From Hyphomicrobium denitrificans 1NES1 (GTDB lineage: Bacteria; Pseudomonadota; Alphaproteobacteria; Rhizobiales; Hyphomicrobiaceae), in contig NC_021172.1 in NCBI RefSeq assembly GCF_000230975.2, positions 1,612,001-1,676,000 on the forward strand: a DNA stretch of 64,000 nucleotides, read 5' to 3'. The position numbers and the translations under genes were made by a program. Positions 19,081-27,951 of the stretch are shown here, piece by piece; the first letter of the stretch is position 1; each line of letters starts with the position of its first letter. The notes under the pieces are model-generated. The model had not been told where the DNA came from. It searched no databases and saw only the letters and a program-made list of their open reading frames with translations.

Positions 19081-19493
19081 CCGCGCATCGCGGTTACTTC
19101 CAGTTCGACCTCTGCCGTATGGTGCTTGACGATATCGCCGATCGAGACAATTCCGACCAGAACATCGTCCTCTATCACCGGCAGATGCCGGAACCGGCCA
19201 TGCGTCATCGTCTCCATGATTTCTTCGATTGTGGAAGTCTTGGTGCACGATACGACATCGCGCGTCATTCCACGGCTCGCCGGCATTTTCAGTGCATCTG
19301 CTCCATGCTCCGCGATCAGGCGGATGATATCGCGCTCGGAGATGATGCCGGCGACCTTGCCACTGTCGCCAACGATGACGATGGCGCCAATTTTGCGGCT
19401 CGACAACCGCAGCGCAATTTCTTGAATGGAATCTTCCGGACACGCCGTCATTACACCGCGCGCCTTCGATTTGAGTATCTGTCCAATAATCAC
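19062..19493 (-). CDS. CBS-domain-pair protein
   Basis: A 143-residue protein made almost only of a Bateman module. The first CBS is roughly residues 8-65 (VMTACPEDSIQEIALRL ... GIISERDIIRLI) and the second 76-133 (MTRDVVSCTKTSTIEEIM ... GIVSIGDIVKHH). Such modules sense adenosine nucleotides or related ligands. I start at GTG 19493 because GGAGG lies seven bases upstream. It converges on, and slightly overlaps, the patatin gene. Partner and ligand are not visible. Confidence 0.92.
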   Translation of the reverse strand: MIIGQILKSKARGVMTACPEDSIQEIALRLSSRKIGAIVIVGDSGKVAGIISERDIIRLIAEHGADALKMPASRGMTRDVVSCTKTSTIEEIMETMTHGRFRHLPVIEDDVLVGIVSIGDIVKHHTAEVELEVTAMRGYLATG

Positions 19494-19677
19494 AGGTCCA
19501 GCCTCCGTTTTTGGAAGGCCATGCCAAAAGAGAACCGGACGATGTGCACGCCCCAACTCAATTGGCGCGCTGTCCGGCCTTCAGCCGGCTTTCCGCTGCG
19601 TCTTCCCACCTTAATCACGTCCGCTCTTTTGGCGAACTGAGCGAAGGCTGAGGCAATTTTGTCGCGAATGCAAGCAC

Positions 19678-20406
19678 TCAATCGAATTCAGACGCAGGCG
19701 GAGGAATGTTGTGCGTTGCACTATCGAATGCGCCGAATGCGCATAACCCGAAAACATATCCCCCAATGTGTGCTTCCCAAGCGATCGCGCCGCTTTCACC
19801 GAATTTCCCAAATCCAACGATGGCGAGGAGATTTACGCCCACGAAGACGAGCGACGCGAGAACCACGCGGCGGTCTTTGAGGCTTTCCGCAAGAGACATG
19901 CTCGGAATTGCCCGCGGATCTTCACGAAGTAAATAACCCTCGCCGCGATCGATCGCATTGAACAGGAAACGCATAACGCCGCCCATCATTGCGGAAATTG
20001 CTCCAGATGCGCCAATGACGGGGGCCGCGAGCCCGGGATTGAGCAGCAGAAAGAGCAGCGCGCCAGTTATTCCGCCCAGAATGGAGAATGCAAGGAAGCG
20101 CAGATTTCCGATCCGAGCGCAAAGCACGGAGCCAAACGCCAAAAGCCATGCTGCGTTGAAGCCGAGATGCACAAGATCAGCGTGCACCGCCATGTGCGTG
20201 ACGAACGACGTGACGGATGCTGTGGCACCGCCGGGCAACTCGGCGGCAAACCCTGCATAGCGAGCGGGTATGAAGGCGAGCGCCAGAACCCACCACTCGA
20301 ACTGCTGCGGCGACATAAGCGAGAGTGCGATGTGAACCATGATCAAAACAGCGAGCGTTGCCAGCACGCCGCCCGGCACGTTGAAGATTGGTTCTCGCTT
20401 TGTCAC
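19678..20406 (-). CDS. rhomboid-family intramembrane serine protease
   Basis: A 242-residue polytopic membrane protein with the rhomboid dyad: Ser134 in G-A-S-G at the start of a membrane helix, and His213 in the last core helix (AHIGGYVFG). The preceding HADLVHLGFNAAWLL (about residues 75-89) is the conserved loop and TM2 region. About six membrane spans are visible. Substrates are unknown. The gene is monocistronic. Confidence 0.93.
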   Translation of the reverse strand: MTKREPIFNVPGGVLATLAVLIMVHIALSLMSPQQFEWWVLALAFIPARYAGFAAELPGGATASVTSFVTHMAVHADLVHLGFNAAWLLAFGSVLCARIGNLRFLAFSILGGITGALLFLLLNPGLAAPVIGASGAISAMMGGVMRFLFNAIDRGEGYLLREDPRAIPSMSLAESLKDRRVVLASLVFVGVNLLAIVGFGKFGESGAIAWEAHIGGYVFGLCAFGAFDSATHNIPPPASEFD

Positions 20407-20622
20407 GCTGTCCCACCCAGGCGGCTGGCGGGGTCGCCACCGGTGCCGCGTTAAGGTTCATTTCGATCATGCTGTCATTAGCCGACCGCTCGTGGCGTTC
20501 ACACCTCGGATGGCATAAAGGATGCTCCCTCGTCCACATGTCCGACCCTCGCCATGCGGGTGTGTGTCGGAATGGCACGGCTCAGGTTAACGCCCTAACC
20601 ATAGCCGATAGGACGGGGCGTC

Positions 20623-21258
20623 ATGCTCATGCAAGAATCTGTCAGTCAAGCGCTCTATTCGTATTGGAATAGCCTCAGGGGCGACCGGGTCGCGCCGAAG
20701 CGCTTTGAAATCGAGCCATCGTGCATCTCCGCGAGCCTGCCGGATACCTTCATACTTGAGCGCATTGCACCCTCGGCTCTTCGTTTCAGGCTTGCCGGAA
20801 CCCGCATCTGTGAGGCATTCGGCATCGATTTTCGCGGCGTCAATCTATTTCGGCTTTTCGACGATGCCGACGTCCGTATCCTGGAACGCCAGATTGCCAT
20901 GAGCGCGTCAGACGGCGCAGTCTGCGTGTTTCGGATCAAGGCCGGCAATGCCAACGGATTTTCCGCCGATTTCGAACTCCTGATATTGCCGCTGACGCAC
21001 ACCCGCAACACGATCGATCGCTTTCTCGGCGCGCTGACCCCGATGAACAGGCCGGACTGGCTTGGAACGGTCGTGTTGACGCAAAGGAAGCTCATCAGCC
21101 ACGAGATCGTGTGGCCCAACGGAATTCCGCTACCCGCCGAGATTCCGCAGAATAGACCGCCCATCATGCCGGCGATCCGGGAAGCGAGGATCGTACGCTC
21201 TAACCGACGGCAATTTCGCGTCTACGAAGGTGGCCTCGGCCGCTCCGATAACGAGTGA
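20623..21258 (+). CDS. PAS_5-domain protein
   Basis: A 211-residue soluble protein of the alphaproteobacterial PAS_5 family. The N-terminal W-N-S-L-R-G-D-R-x-x-P-x-R-x-x-I-x-P signature is present (YWNSLRGDRVAPKRFEIEP), followed by the PAS core FRLAGTRICEAFGIDFRGVNL. There is no kinase, cyclase or DNA-binding domain, so it is a stand-alone sensor or adaptor. It lies upstream of the double-PilZ gene on the same strand. Confidence 0.9.
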   Translation: MLMQESVSQALYSYWNSLRGDRVAPKRFEIEPSCISASLPDTFILERIAPSALRFRLAGTRICEAFGIDFRGVNLFRLFDDADVRILERQIAMSASDGAVCVFRIKAGNANGFSADFELLILPLTHTRNTIDRFLGALTPMNRPDWLGTVVLTQRKLISHEIVWPNGIPLPAEIPQNRPPIMPAIREARIVRSNRRQFRVYEGGLGRSDNE

Positions 21259-21452
21259 TCGCCTTGGTTCAAATTTAACCTTTCAGCTCGTTAAGCCTCA
21301 CCGACGCGCGCACCGAAGCCGATTATGACCCGCAAATTAGAGCTTCGTTAAGGAGCAGGCCTTCATAGTCCATGAAGGGTCGTCTTTCCGCAGCGCCTAG
21401 CGGCCGATGTCCCTCAAAAGGATCTATTCCCAGCGGGCCTCAAGGACCGGCC

Positions 21453-22079
21453 ATGGCCGTGCATTCGACCACACTTCGTGAACCCCTGCATCACATGGAA
21501 GCGCCTTCGGCGCGCGACATGCGCAGGCATCGTCGGTTGCCGCTGTCGCTCGCCGGCCGCTTCATGCGTGCCGACCGAAACGAATTCACTTGCCAGCTTA
21601 AGAACATTTCCGTCGGAGGCGCGGCTGTTGCTTCCTCCCACGCCCCTGACATCGGCGAGCGGGTCGTCGCCTATTTCGATCACCTGGGTGGTATCGAGGG
21701 CGTCGTGGTGCGCCATATGCCCGAGGGATTTGCCTTCGCTTTCAAAGTCACGGAGTACAAGCGGGAAAAACTCGCAGCGCAGATTATGTGGCTCGTCAAC
21801 CGAGGAGATTTCCCTGAGGAGGCTGGGCGCCTGCACGAGCGCATCGGAACCCGCGGGCGCCGGACGACGTTGAGGGTCGAAGACGTCATTATCGACGTTG
21901 AATTGCTCGATCTTTCGGCATCAGGCGCATCGATCGGCACGCCAGCGCGGCCGCCGCTCGGGAGTTTTGTCGTTGCCGGAAAAACCCGAGCAATCGTTCG
22001 GCGACATCACGAGCATGGCATCGGGGTGCAATTCTTGACGCTGCAATCGCCCGAGGCCTTGCACGATAGTTTTCCTTAA
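21453..22079 (+). CDS. tandem PilZ-domain protein (putative c-di-GMP receptor)
   Basis: A 208-residue protein with two PilZ-like modules. The first has the c-di-GMP motif RRHRR (about residues 21-25) and N-I-S-V-G-G. The second has R-G-R-R-T-T-L-R and D-L-S-A-S-G. It has no membrane segment. I chose ATG 21453 because AAGGA lies just before it; the frame is open to 21372. The LapG-like protease gene follows 107 bases later on the same strand. Binding of c-di-GMP is expected from the first module, while the second motif is less canonical. Confidence 0.9.
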   Translation: MAVHSTTLREPLHHMEAPSARDMRRHRRLPLSLAGRFMRADRNEFTCQLKNISVGGAAVASSHAPDIGERVVAYFDHLGGIEGVVVRHMPEGFAFAFKVTEYKREKLAAQIMWLVNRGDFPEEAGRLHERIGTRGRRTTLRVEDVIIDVELLDLSASGASIGTPARPPLGSFVVAGKTRAIVRRHHEHGIGVQFLTLQSPEALHDSFP

Positions 22080-22185
22080 ACGTTTTTGCGTTGGTTGTGT
22101 GATGCCTCAAATCGCTCGCCGAGTTGCCAAAATCTCAAAGTTAAATTTTTATATAGCTTTGGTGCGAATGCCGAGGTCGGCATTC

Positions 22186-22932
22186 ATGCTAAAAACAAGT
22201 GTTTCGCGTAGTGTATCGTACCGTGTTCGAGGGCGTATCATGATGTACGGTAGCGTGGCCATTGGCGTGGCCGTGAGTTTGGTGGCTATGGCTATGCCGG
22301 CGGCGGCGCAGCAGGTTGCCATCGTAAGTCCGGCAGCAAAGCGCGCACCGGAATTCATGCGGATATACGGCAGTTCTCAGCCGCCTTATGGTTTCGTATC
22401 TTTCTGCGAGCGGGAGCCGACCGAGTGTGTCGCCAAGCCGAGCAGTGGCGAGGCGCGCCTCGACGCGACGCCGGAGAACTTGAGCGAACTCGACGTCGTC
22501 AACCGCACGGTCAATCATGAAATTGAACCGGCGACGGATATGGAAGTTTACGGCGTCACCGAATATTGGACACTGCCGAAGACGCGCGGCGACTGCGAAG
22601 ACTACGCTCTCCTCAAGCGCCATCGTCTGATCGCTCGCGGCTGGCCGTCGAGCGCTTTTCTGATGACGGTCGTGCGCGATGAGAAAAACGAAGGGCACGC
22701 TGTACTCACGGTGCGCACAACGCTCGGCGACTACATTCTCGACAACAAAATCGACATCGTCCGACTCTGGAACCAAACGCCGTATCACTACGTGATGCGC
22801 CAATCGTTCGTCGATCCGAAAGCATGGGTTTCGCTCGATCCGAATGATGCTTCGACGCCAGCGGCGATTGCGGGCGTGCAGTCGGCTCCAGAACAGCCGC
22901 CGGAATTTCAGGGCATGGAGGTTTTTCCCTGA
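22186..22932 (+). CDS. transglutaminase-like cysteine peptidase (BTLCP, LapG-like)
   Basis: A 248-residue periplasmic protein of the bacterial transglutaminase-like cysteine proteinase family (formerly DUF920). A basic N terminus and hydrophobic stretch ending AMPAAAQQ form the signal peptide. The catalytic triad is visible: Cys in K-T-R-G-D-C-E-D-Y-A, His in E-G-H-A-V-L-T, and Asp in Y-I-L-D-N-K. Pseudomonas LapG of this family cleaves surface adhesins under c-di-GMP control through LapD. No LapD or adhesin gene is within the window. The start is uncertain (22186 or 22243-22246). Confidence 0.9.
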   Translation: MLKTSVSRSVSYRVRGRIMMYGSVAIGVAVSLVAMAMPAAAQQVAIVSPAAKRAPEFMRIYGSSQPPYGFVSFCEREPTECVAKPSSGEARLDATPENLSELDVVNRTVNHEIEPATDMEVYGVTEYWTLPKTRGDCEDYALLKRHRLIARGWPSSAFLMTVVRDEKNEGHAVLTVRTTLGDYILDNKIDIVRLWNQTPYHYVMRQSFVDPKAWVSLDPNDASTPAAIAGVQSAPEQPPEFQGMEVFP

Positions 22933-23025
22933 TACCCTGGCCAGCGAGCGGGGATCATCCCCGCTTTCCGCATCTGTCACGCGCATCGGCGGTCGGTTCG
23001 ATCATGCCGCGGCGGCTGCGATGCG

Positions 23026-23559
23026 TCAGGACTTCTGTGGTTTCAATCCGGCCGCAAATCGCTTCCAATTGGCGACGTAGCGCGCTGCGGCCCCTTGGAA
23101 ACGCGCGGCATCTTCGTCGTCGATCTGACGGATAATTTTGCCCGGCGACCCCACCACCATCGATCGGGACGGTATTTCCTTGTTTTCGGGGATGAGCGTA
23201 TTCGCTCCGATGACACATTCCTCGCCGATCCTGGCCCCGTTGAGAATGATCGATCCGATGCCGATCAGGCTACCGCGCCCGATCGTGCAACCGTGCAGCA
23301 TGACCATATGGCCGATGGTGCAATCGGTGCCGATCGTCAGCGGGAAACCGGGATCGGTATGCAGCACGCATCCGTCCTGGACATTGGAACGCTCGCCGAC
23401 CGTGATCCACTCGTTGTCGCCGCGCAGGACCGCGCCGAACCATACGCTCGCGTCCTCTTCCAGCTTCACCTTGCCGAGCAGCACCGCATTGGACGCGACC
23501 CAGAAAGCACCGCTGGCAGGCGTTGCAACATCAACGCCGTCCAAGTTGTAGAGCGTCAT
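23026..23559 (-). CDS. gamma-carbonic anhydrase-family protein
   Basis: A 177-residue left-handed beta-helix protein of the gamma-CA family (YrdA/CaiE-like). Hexapeptide repeats run from about residue 15 to 120. The three zinc histidines are in V-L-H-T-D, I-G-H-M-V-M-L-H-G-C. Many members have no measured carbonic anhydrase activity. The ATG at 23559 has GAGGGG upstream. It is followed in the operon direction by nothing close, and lies 19 bases downstream of the DUF3126 gene. Confidence 0.93.
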   Translation of the reverse strand: MTLYNLDGVDVATPASGAFWVASNAVLLGKVKLEEDASVWFGAVLRGDNEWITVGERSNVQDGCVLHTDPGFPLTIGTDCTIGHMVMLHGCTIGRGSLIGIGSIILNGARIGEECVIGANTLIPENKEIPSRSMVVGSPGKIIRQIDDEDAARFQGAAARYVANWKRFAAGLKPQKS

Positions 23560-23578
23560 CGGTACCCCTCGTCGTATC

Positions 23579-23800
23579 TCAAACGCCTTCGAGATCCATA
23601 TCGAGGATGGCCATCTGCAGCTGATAGGAGGTCTCGCCTTCGTCGACCTCGCGATAGAGCGCAGCGACGAACTCGTTATTGATGAAGACCTCGGCCATGT
23701 CATCCTTCTTGGGCTGCGGTCTGACTTCCAGCGTCGACGCTCCGAACGTCTTACGCAAATAGGCCTGAAGCCGTGCTAGCTCGTCTTTCTTCAAGTTCAT
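23579..23800 (-). CDS. DUF3126 family protein
   Basis: A 73-residue alphaproteobacterial protein of the DUF3126 family. It opens MNLKKDELARLQAYLRKTFG and continues with V-R-P-Q-P-K-K-D-D-M-A-E-V-F and an acidic C terminus. It is commonly found next to cysE, as here (15 bases downstream of cysE), and probably shares its transcript and that of the gamma-CA gene. Function is unknown. Confidence 0.92.
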   Translation of the reverse strand: MNLKKDELARLQAYLRKTFGASTLEVRPQPKKDDMAEVFINNEFVAALYREVDEGETSYQLQMAILDMDLEGV

Positions 23801-23815
23801 GTCTCCTGATGAGTG

Positions 23816-24643
23816 TCAGAGGCCGCCGAAATCGTCGACCCAACCCTGCTCCATCGAGCGGGCGGGTTCGGCACAACCGGCACTGCCAACAATTTTAGCC
23901 GGAACCCCGGCAACGGTAACGTTCGGAGGAACGTCCGACAGGACGACCGATCCGGCGGCGATCCGCGAGCACGAGCCGACCTTGATATTGCCGAGGATTT
24001 TGGCTCCTGCACCGACCAGCACGTCGTCGCCGATCTTGGGGTGGCGATCCCCTGTCTCCTTGCCGCTGCCTCCAAGCGTTACGGCGTGCAGGAATGAGCA
24101 GTTGTCGCCGACCACGGCTGTTTCACCGACGACGAAACCGGTTGCGTGGTCGAGCATGATCCCCTGCCCGAAACGGGCCGCGGGGTGAATATCGACACTG
24201 AAAAAGCGTGAGCCCTGGCTTTGCAGATAAAGCGCGAAGTCGCGGCGCCCAAGCTTCCACAGCGCGTGCGCAAATCTATGCGTGACGAGCGCATGGAAGC
24301 CTTTGAAGTAAAGCAGCGGATCGAGAAAGCGCGTGCACGCGGGATCGCGATCGTAAACGGCGGACAGATCGGCTCGAAAAACCTTGCCGAGCGCATCGTC
24401 GTCTTCGAGCACGCTCTGAAACGTCTGCGAGATCAGACCGGCATCGACGTCGGTATGGTTGAGTCGCTGCGCGAGGCGATGGCAGATCGCGTTTTCAAGG
24501 TGCTGGTGGCTCAGAACGGTCGCGTAGATGAAACTTCCGAGCGCCGGCTCCGCCTTCATCGCCGACTGCGCCTCGGATCGGATCTGCGCCCAGATAGGGT
24601 CGACGATCCGAACCTTCGGCGTTGCTGTCTTGGCGTTCGACAC
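23816..24643 (-). CDS. cysE: serine O-acetyltransferase
   Basis: CysE acetylates serine with acetyl-CoA, the first step of cysteine synthesis. The 275-residue protein has the N-terminal helical domain (WAQIRSEAQSAMKAEPALGSF) and a hexapeptide beta-helix with catalytic residues in DIHPAARFGQGIMLDHATGFVVGE and G-G-x-G-K-x-x-G-D-R-H-P-K. The start at GTG 24643 follows AAGAGG. An upstream in-frame extension is Arg-rich and unlikely. It heads a three-gene minus-strand unit with DUF3126 and gamma-CA. Confidence 0.96.
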   Translation of the reverse strand: MSNAKTATPKVRIVDPIWAQIRSEAQSAMKAEPALGSFIYATVLSHQHLENAICHRLAQRLNHTDVDAGLISQTFQSVLEDDDALGKVFRADLSAVYDRDPACTRFLDPLLYFKGFHALVTHRFAHALWKLGRRDFALYLQSQGSRFFSVDIHPAARFGQGIMLDHATGFVVGETAVVGDNCSFLHAVTLGGSGKETGDRHPKIGDDVLVGAGAKILGNIKVGSCSRIAAGSVVLSDVPPNVTVAGVPAKIVGSAGCAEPARSMEQGWVDDFGGL

Positions 24644-24841
24644 GTAAGGCCTCTTGCTCGCAGGTCCTTGGCGGGGCTCCCGCCGCCGACATGGGCCCGT
24701 CCTCCGACGGTTATTCCAAAGCCGATTAACGGTGCCTCGCGCCCGGGTCAATCCGAGAACCGGTCTCCATTATATATGTTGTCGCACCGCGCGCATCTGC
24801 CGCCCGAACCGATCTTTGCCGTTCCCCGGATTGCTCATTAA

Positions 24842-25672
24842 ATGGCCACGACAACCGAAAGGACGGCCGGCATGGCAGAGATCGAGGGTGACGGGCCGGC
24901 ATTAAGATATGCCAAAGACGGAGCAATCGCCTGGGTGACGGCCGACAATCCGTCGCGAATGAACGCCCTGACGGGGGCCATGTGGGGGGCGCTGCCTGCC
25001 GCAATCGGACGTGCGGTGGCGGACGACGAAGTTCGCGTCGTCGTCCTGCGTGGGGCAGGCGACAAGGCTTTCTCAGCTGGGGCGGACATCTCCGAGTTTG
25101 AAAGCGGGCGCACCGGAGATGCAGCCAAAGTTTACGACGCGCTGAACGATGCGGCTTTCAACGCGTTGACCGATTGTCAGAAACCGACGATCGCGATGAT
25201 CCAGGGGTTTTGCCTTGGCGGCGGACTTGGACTTGCGCTCTGTTGCGACATAAGGATCGCAGATGAATCGAGCCAGTTTGCCATTCCCGCAGCCAAGCTG
25301 GGCATCGGCTACAATGCTCGCTGGGTCCGCCCCATCCTCGCCGCCGTGCCTGCAGACCGCGCCAAGCAATTGCTGTTTACGGGCCGGCGTTTCCGCTCGG
25401 CCGATGCGGAAACGATGGGACTTGTCACGCAGCTCGTGCCGAAGGCCGAAATCGAGGTAACCGTGAGAGCGCTGGCGCAAGAGATCGCGGAAAACGCGCC
25501 GCTCTCCGTCGCGGCTGCAAAGCGCGTCATCGATGAAATCTCGCGCCGTCCGGAGCACCCCGATATGTCAAAGCTCGATGCGGCGGTCGAGGCATGCTTC
25601 GCAAGCGAAGATTACGCCGAGGGACGTCGCGCCTTTCTCGAAAAGCGGAAGCCGGAATTCAAAGGCAAATGA
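24842..25672 (+). CDS. enoyl-CoA hydratase/isomerase-family protein
   Basis: A 276-residue crotonase-fold protein. The oxyanion-hole segments are AFSAGADISEF and GFCLGGGLGLALCCDIRIA. The catalytic Glu positions vary in this family, so hydratase, isomerase or another activity cannot be told apart. An alternative ATG ten codons in (MAEIEGDGP) may be the true start. Its stop overlaps the start of the deacetylase gene by ATGA, which makes a two- or three-gene operon. Confidence 0.93.
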   Translation: MATTTERTAGMAEIEGDGPALRYAKDGAIAWVTADNPSRMNALTGAMWGALPAAIGRAVADDEVRVVVLRGAGDKAFSAGADISEFESGRTGDAAKVYDALNDAAFNALTDCQKPTIAMIQGFCLGGGLGLALCCDIRIADESSQFAIPAAKLGIGYNARWVRPILAAVPADRAKQLLFTGRRFRSADAETMGLVTQLVPKAEIEVTVRALAQEIAENAPLSVAAAKRVIDEISRRPEHPDMSKLDAAVEACFASEDYAEGRRAFLEKRKPEFKGK

Positions 25673-26805
25673 GACATTCGAGTCGTAGAGTTTGTCTTGC
25701 GTTGGCTGTCGGCCTTTCGGGCGTGGCCTGCACGACGGCGGGGCATGCCGGTGACGCGGCGGTTCAAAATGCGTGCTTCTCGCCCGCGACGCTTGCCGGC
25801 GTGCCGGGCGAAGAATTGGCCGCAAAAGGCAATCATACCTTCGACGCACCAATCAAGCTCGGCGATTTCAAACCGGCTCCCGCTGTTCCGGATGAACTTC
25901 GCGGCTCAATCCGGCGCGTGGACCTTCCCGCCGGAGAAAAAGTCATCGCGTTGACATTCGATCTCTGCGAGCAACGCGGCGAGATCGCGGGCTACGACGG
26001 CCGGATCATCGATTACCTGCGCCAGCAGGGCGTCAAGGCGACGTTCTTTGCGGGCGGCAAATGGATCGCGTCGCACCGCGCCCGTACTGAACAGCTGATG
26101 GTCGATCCGTTATTCGAGATCGGCAACCACACGGAAACCCACGCAAACTTGAGGCTATTGGTGCCCGCCGCGGTCCGCGAACAAGTCCTGGCGCCGCAAA
26201 AAGCCTATGAAGATGCGCGCGCAGATCTTGCCGCAAATCAGTGCCTCGCATCTTCGCCGAATGCGTTGCGCGAAATCCCCGAGCAACCAAAGGTCTTTCG
26301 CTTTCCCTACGGCGCCTGCAACGATGCGTCGATGAAAGCTGTCAACGATGCCGGGATGCTTGCCATCCAATGGGACGTTGCAACCGGCGATCCCGATCCG
26401 CATACGTCGGCGACAAGAATTGCGGATGCGATGGTCAACGAAGCCAAGCCCGGCTCGATCATTGTCAATCACGCGAACGGGCGTGGCTGGCATACGGCTG
26501 AAGCATTGCCTATCGCAATTCCGAAGCTCAAGGCCAAGGGCTACAAGTTCGTCACCGTCAGCGAACTCGTCGCCATGGGCAAGCCGGTCATCACCGCGGA
26601 ATGCTACGATCGCAAACCCGGCGATACGAACCGATATGACTTCTTCGCAGCGTTGCAGCATCCGCTCAACTCCAATTCGAGGACGCAAGCGGTTGCCGCA
26701 GCTCCTTCTCAGCGTGCCGCCGTGACAAAGGGGATGAAACCGTGGTCGACGTCGGTCAAGTCTTCGCGTTCGCGCACTCGACAACCAGTCGACGGCACAA
26801 AATGA
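25669..26805 (+). CDS. exported polysaccharide deacetylase-family protein
   Basis: A 378-residue protein with a NodB-like domain. The ATG at 25669 overlaps the upstream stop (ATGA). A signal sequence with a Cys at 21 (GVAC, possibly a lipoprotein) precedes about 70 linker residues. The metal motif H154-T-E-T-H158 and the motif 3 segment FRFPYG are present. In motif 1 (TFDLCEQRGE) Asp98 is kept, but the usual second Asp is Leu99. The C-terminal 60 residues are Ser/Arg/Gln-rich and likely disordered. The missing Asp makes activity uncertain. Confidence 0.9.
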   Translation: MRHSSRRVCLALAVGLSGVACTTAGHAGDAAVQNACFSPATLAGVPGEELAAKGNHTFDAPIKLGDFKPAPAVPDELRGSIRRVDLPAGEKVIALTFDLCEQRGEIAGYDGRIIDYLRQQGVKATFFAGGKWIASHRARTEQLMVDPLFEIGNHTETHANLRLLVPAAVREQVLAPQKAYEDARADLAANQCLASSPNALREIPEQPKVFRFPYGACNDASMKAVNDAGMLAIQWDVATGDPDPHTSATRIADAMVNEAKPGSIIVNHANGRGWHTAEALPIAIPKLKAKGYKFVTVSELVAMGKPVITAECYDRKPGDTNRYDFFAALQHPLNSNSRTQAVAAAPSQRAAVTKGMKPWSTSVKSSRSRTRQPVDGTK

Positions 26806-26806
26806 A

Positions 26807-27304
26807 ATGACAAATGCGCGCCTCGAGGTTTTTCGGATGCGCGGGTTCGATCTCGAACCCATGACTCCGGTTACAGCTAAAATCCTTGGCCCGCTGCTCT
26901 CCGGCATCGACCCTTGGGCGCGCTATGCCTATACAGGCGGAGCGCTGACGACCTTTCTTGCCGGCGAAGAAGCGGGCGCGCCCCGTTTTGCGATCAAGGT
27001 GGATCGCGTCATAGCTGGAGCAGTCGGTATCCGAAACAACTGGCTTCGTGGCCCCTACCTGCAGTTTCTCGGCATTCTTCCAGCCTATCAAAGCCACGGC
27101 ATCGGGGGTTCGATCCTGGACTGGATCGAGGCCGAAGCCCGCAATACCGACGCGCAAAATCTCTGGGTCGTCGCCTCGGAGTTCAATGCGCGGGCGATGT
27201 CTTTCTACGAGCGACACGGTTTCAGCCGTATCGCGACGCTGACCGATCTAGTCGTCGAAGGCAGTTGCGAGGTTTTGTTACGAAAGCGGCTGGTGGCAGT
27301 TTGA
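26807..27304 (+). CDS. GNAT-family N-acetyltransferase
   Basis: A 165-residue acetyltransferase starting one base after the deacetylase stop. The acetyl-CoA motif is LQFLGILPAYQSHGIGGSILDWIEAEA, followed by LWVVASEFNARAMSFYERHGF, typical of the family. The acceptor is unknown. It is the last gene of the plus-strand unit with the enoyl-CoA hydratase and deacetylase genes. Confidence 0.92.
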   Translation: MTNARLEVFRMRGFDLEPMTPVTAKILGPLLSGIDPWARYAYTGGALTTFLAGEEAGAPRFAIKVDRVIAGAVGIRNNWLRGPYLQFLGILPAYQSHGIGGSILDWIEAEARNTDAQNLWVVASEFNARAMSFYERHGFSRIATLTDLVVEGSCEVLLRKRLVAV

Positions 27305-27762
27305 AATGCCCTGCTCAGCAATTTTACGGCAGGAGCGGGCGCTTCACCGGGTAGCCCCGGCCGTTTGCCTTTTTTGGGGCGCAGATCACGAAAATCGCGG
27401 CTAATAAAATAATTATTTACAGCTCTTTTTTGTGCGCCGCATTCTGCTCAAATTCGGCACGGATGACGATCCGTACACATCCTGAGAGGTACGGACTATT
27501 TCCCTCAACCGAGATCGTAATCCCAAATTCTTTTGGGACTTGGCGTCGCGAAAAATTTTACCGGAGCTGGGAACGCAACGCGGGGCAGAAATGTTTTTAT
27601 TCGATTGGGATCGCGCGTATCGGGGACTTTCGATCGCGCTTCTCTCTGCATCGCAAAATGCTTTTTTCTTGTCAGTCGCGCTTACTGCTGCGTAGCTTCA
27701 ATTGCGCTTCAGACAAGGGAAGCGAAACGAAATCCAGAACTCTCTTTTCGAGAGGTGACGGT
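27305..27762. other. AT-richer intergenic region with several hairpins
   Basis: About 460 bases with visibly lower GC than the flanks (runs such as TAATAAAATAATTATTTA near 27402). Short hairpins occur at 27347-27360 (CCGGG/CCCGG, followed by CCTTTTTT), 27459-27474 (ACGGAT/ATCCGT), 27523-27540 (TCCCAA/TTGGGA) and 27740-27754. An open frame runs through to the small peptide gene but has no protein-like composition before it. A leader RNA or small RNA is possible. Confidence 0.5.
27740..27754 (+). promoter_or_regulatory. hairpin covering the ribosome-binding site of the 27-residue peptide
   Basis: Arms CTCTC / GAGAG with a five-base loop. The 3' arm contains most of the GAGAGGTGA site used by the ATG at 27763, so the fold could hold translation off. 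The stem has five pairs, so stability is modest. Confidence 0.4.
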
Positions 27763-27846
27763 ATGACTCTGCAAGTGAGATTCAATGCTCTTGCTACCTT
27801 CCTGTCATTTGGTTTCGTGATAGCGGTCGTGCTCGGGATGATATGA
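27763..27846 (+). CDS. 27-residue single-span membrane peptide
   Basis: A small frame beginning MTLQVRFNALATFLSFGF and ending ...VLGMI. It is almost one hydrophobic helix with a positively charged N-terminal Arg, as in leaderless small inner-membrane proteins. The ATG is preceded by GAGAGGTGA at proper spacing. A strong terminator lies 106 bases after the stop. I think similar short peptides exist in related genomes, but cannot confirm this. Function is unknown. It may regulate a membrane partner or be the coding part of a dual-function RNA. Confidence 0.5.
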   Translation: MTLQVRFNALATFLSFGFVIAVVLGMI

Positions 27847-27951
27847 GAACGACCTCCAGGAGGAACGCCTGAAACGCAAACCCGCGGCAATCGCTCCAAG
27901 GAGCCAACGAGACGGGGATTTTCCAGGAAGACTGGCGCGAGCCAAATGACC

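Noticed and set aside
27430..27762. Upstream extension of the 27-residue peptide to a 138-residue protein
   Set aside because: The extension has random composition with many rare residues and no initiation signal. The inner ATG with GAGAGGTGA is far better.
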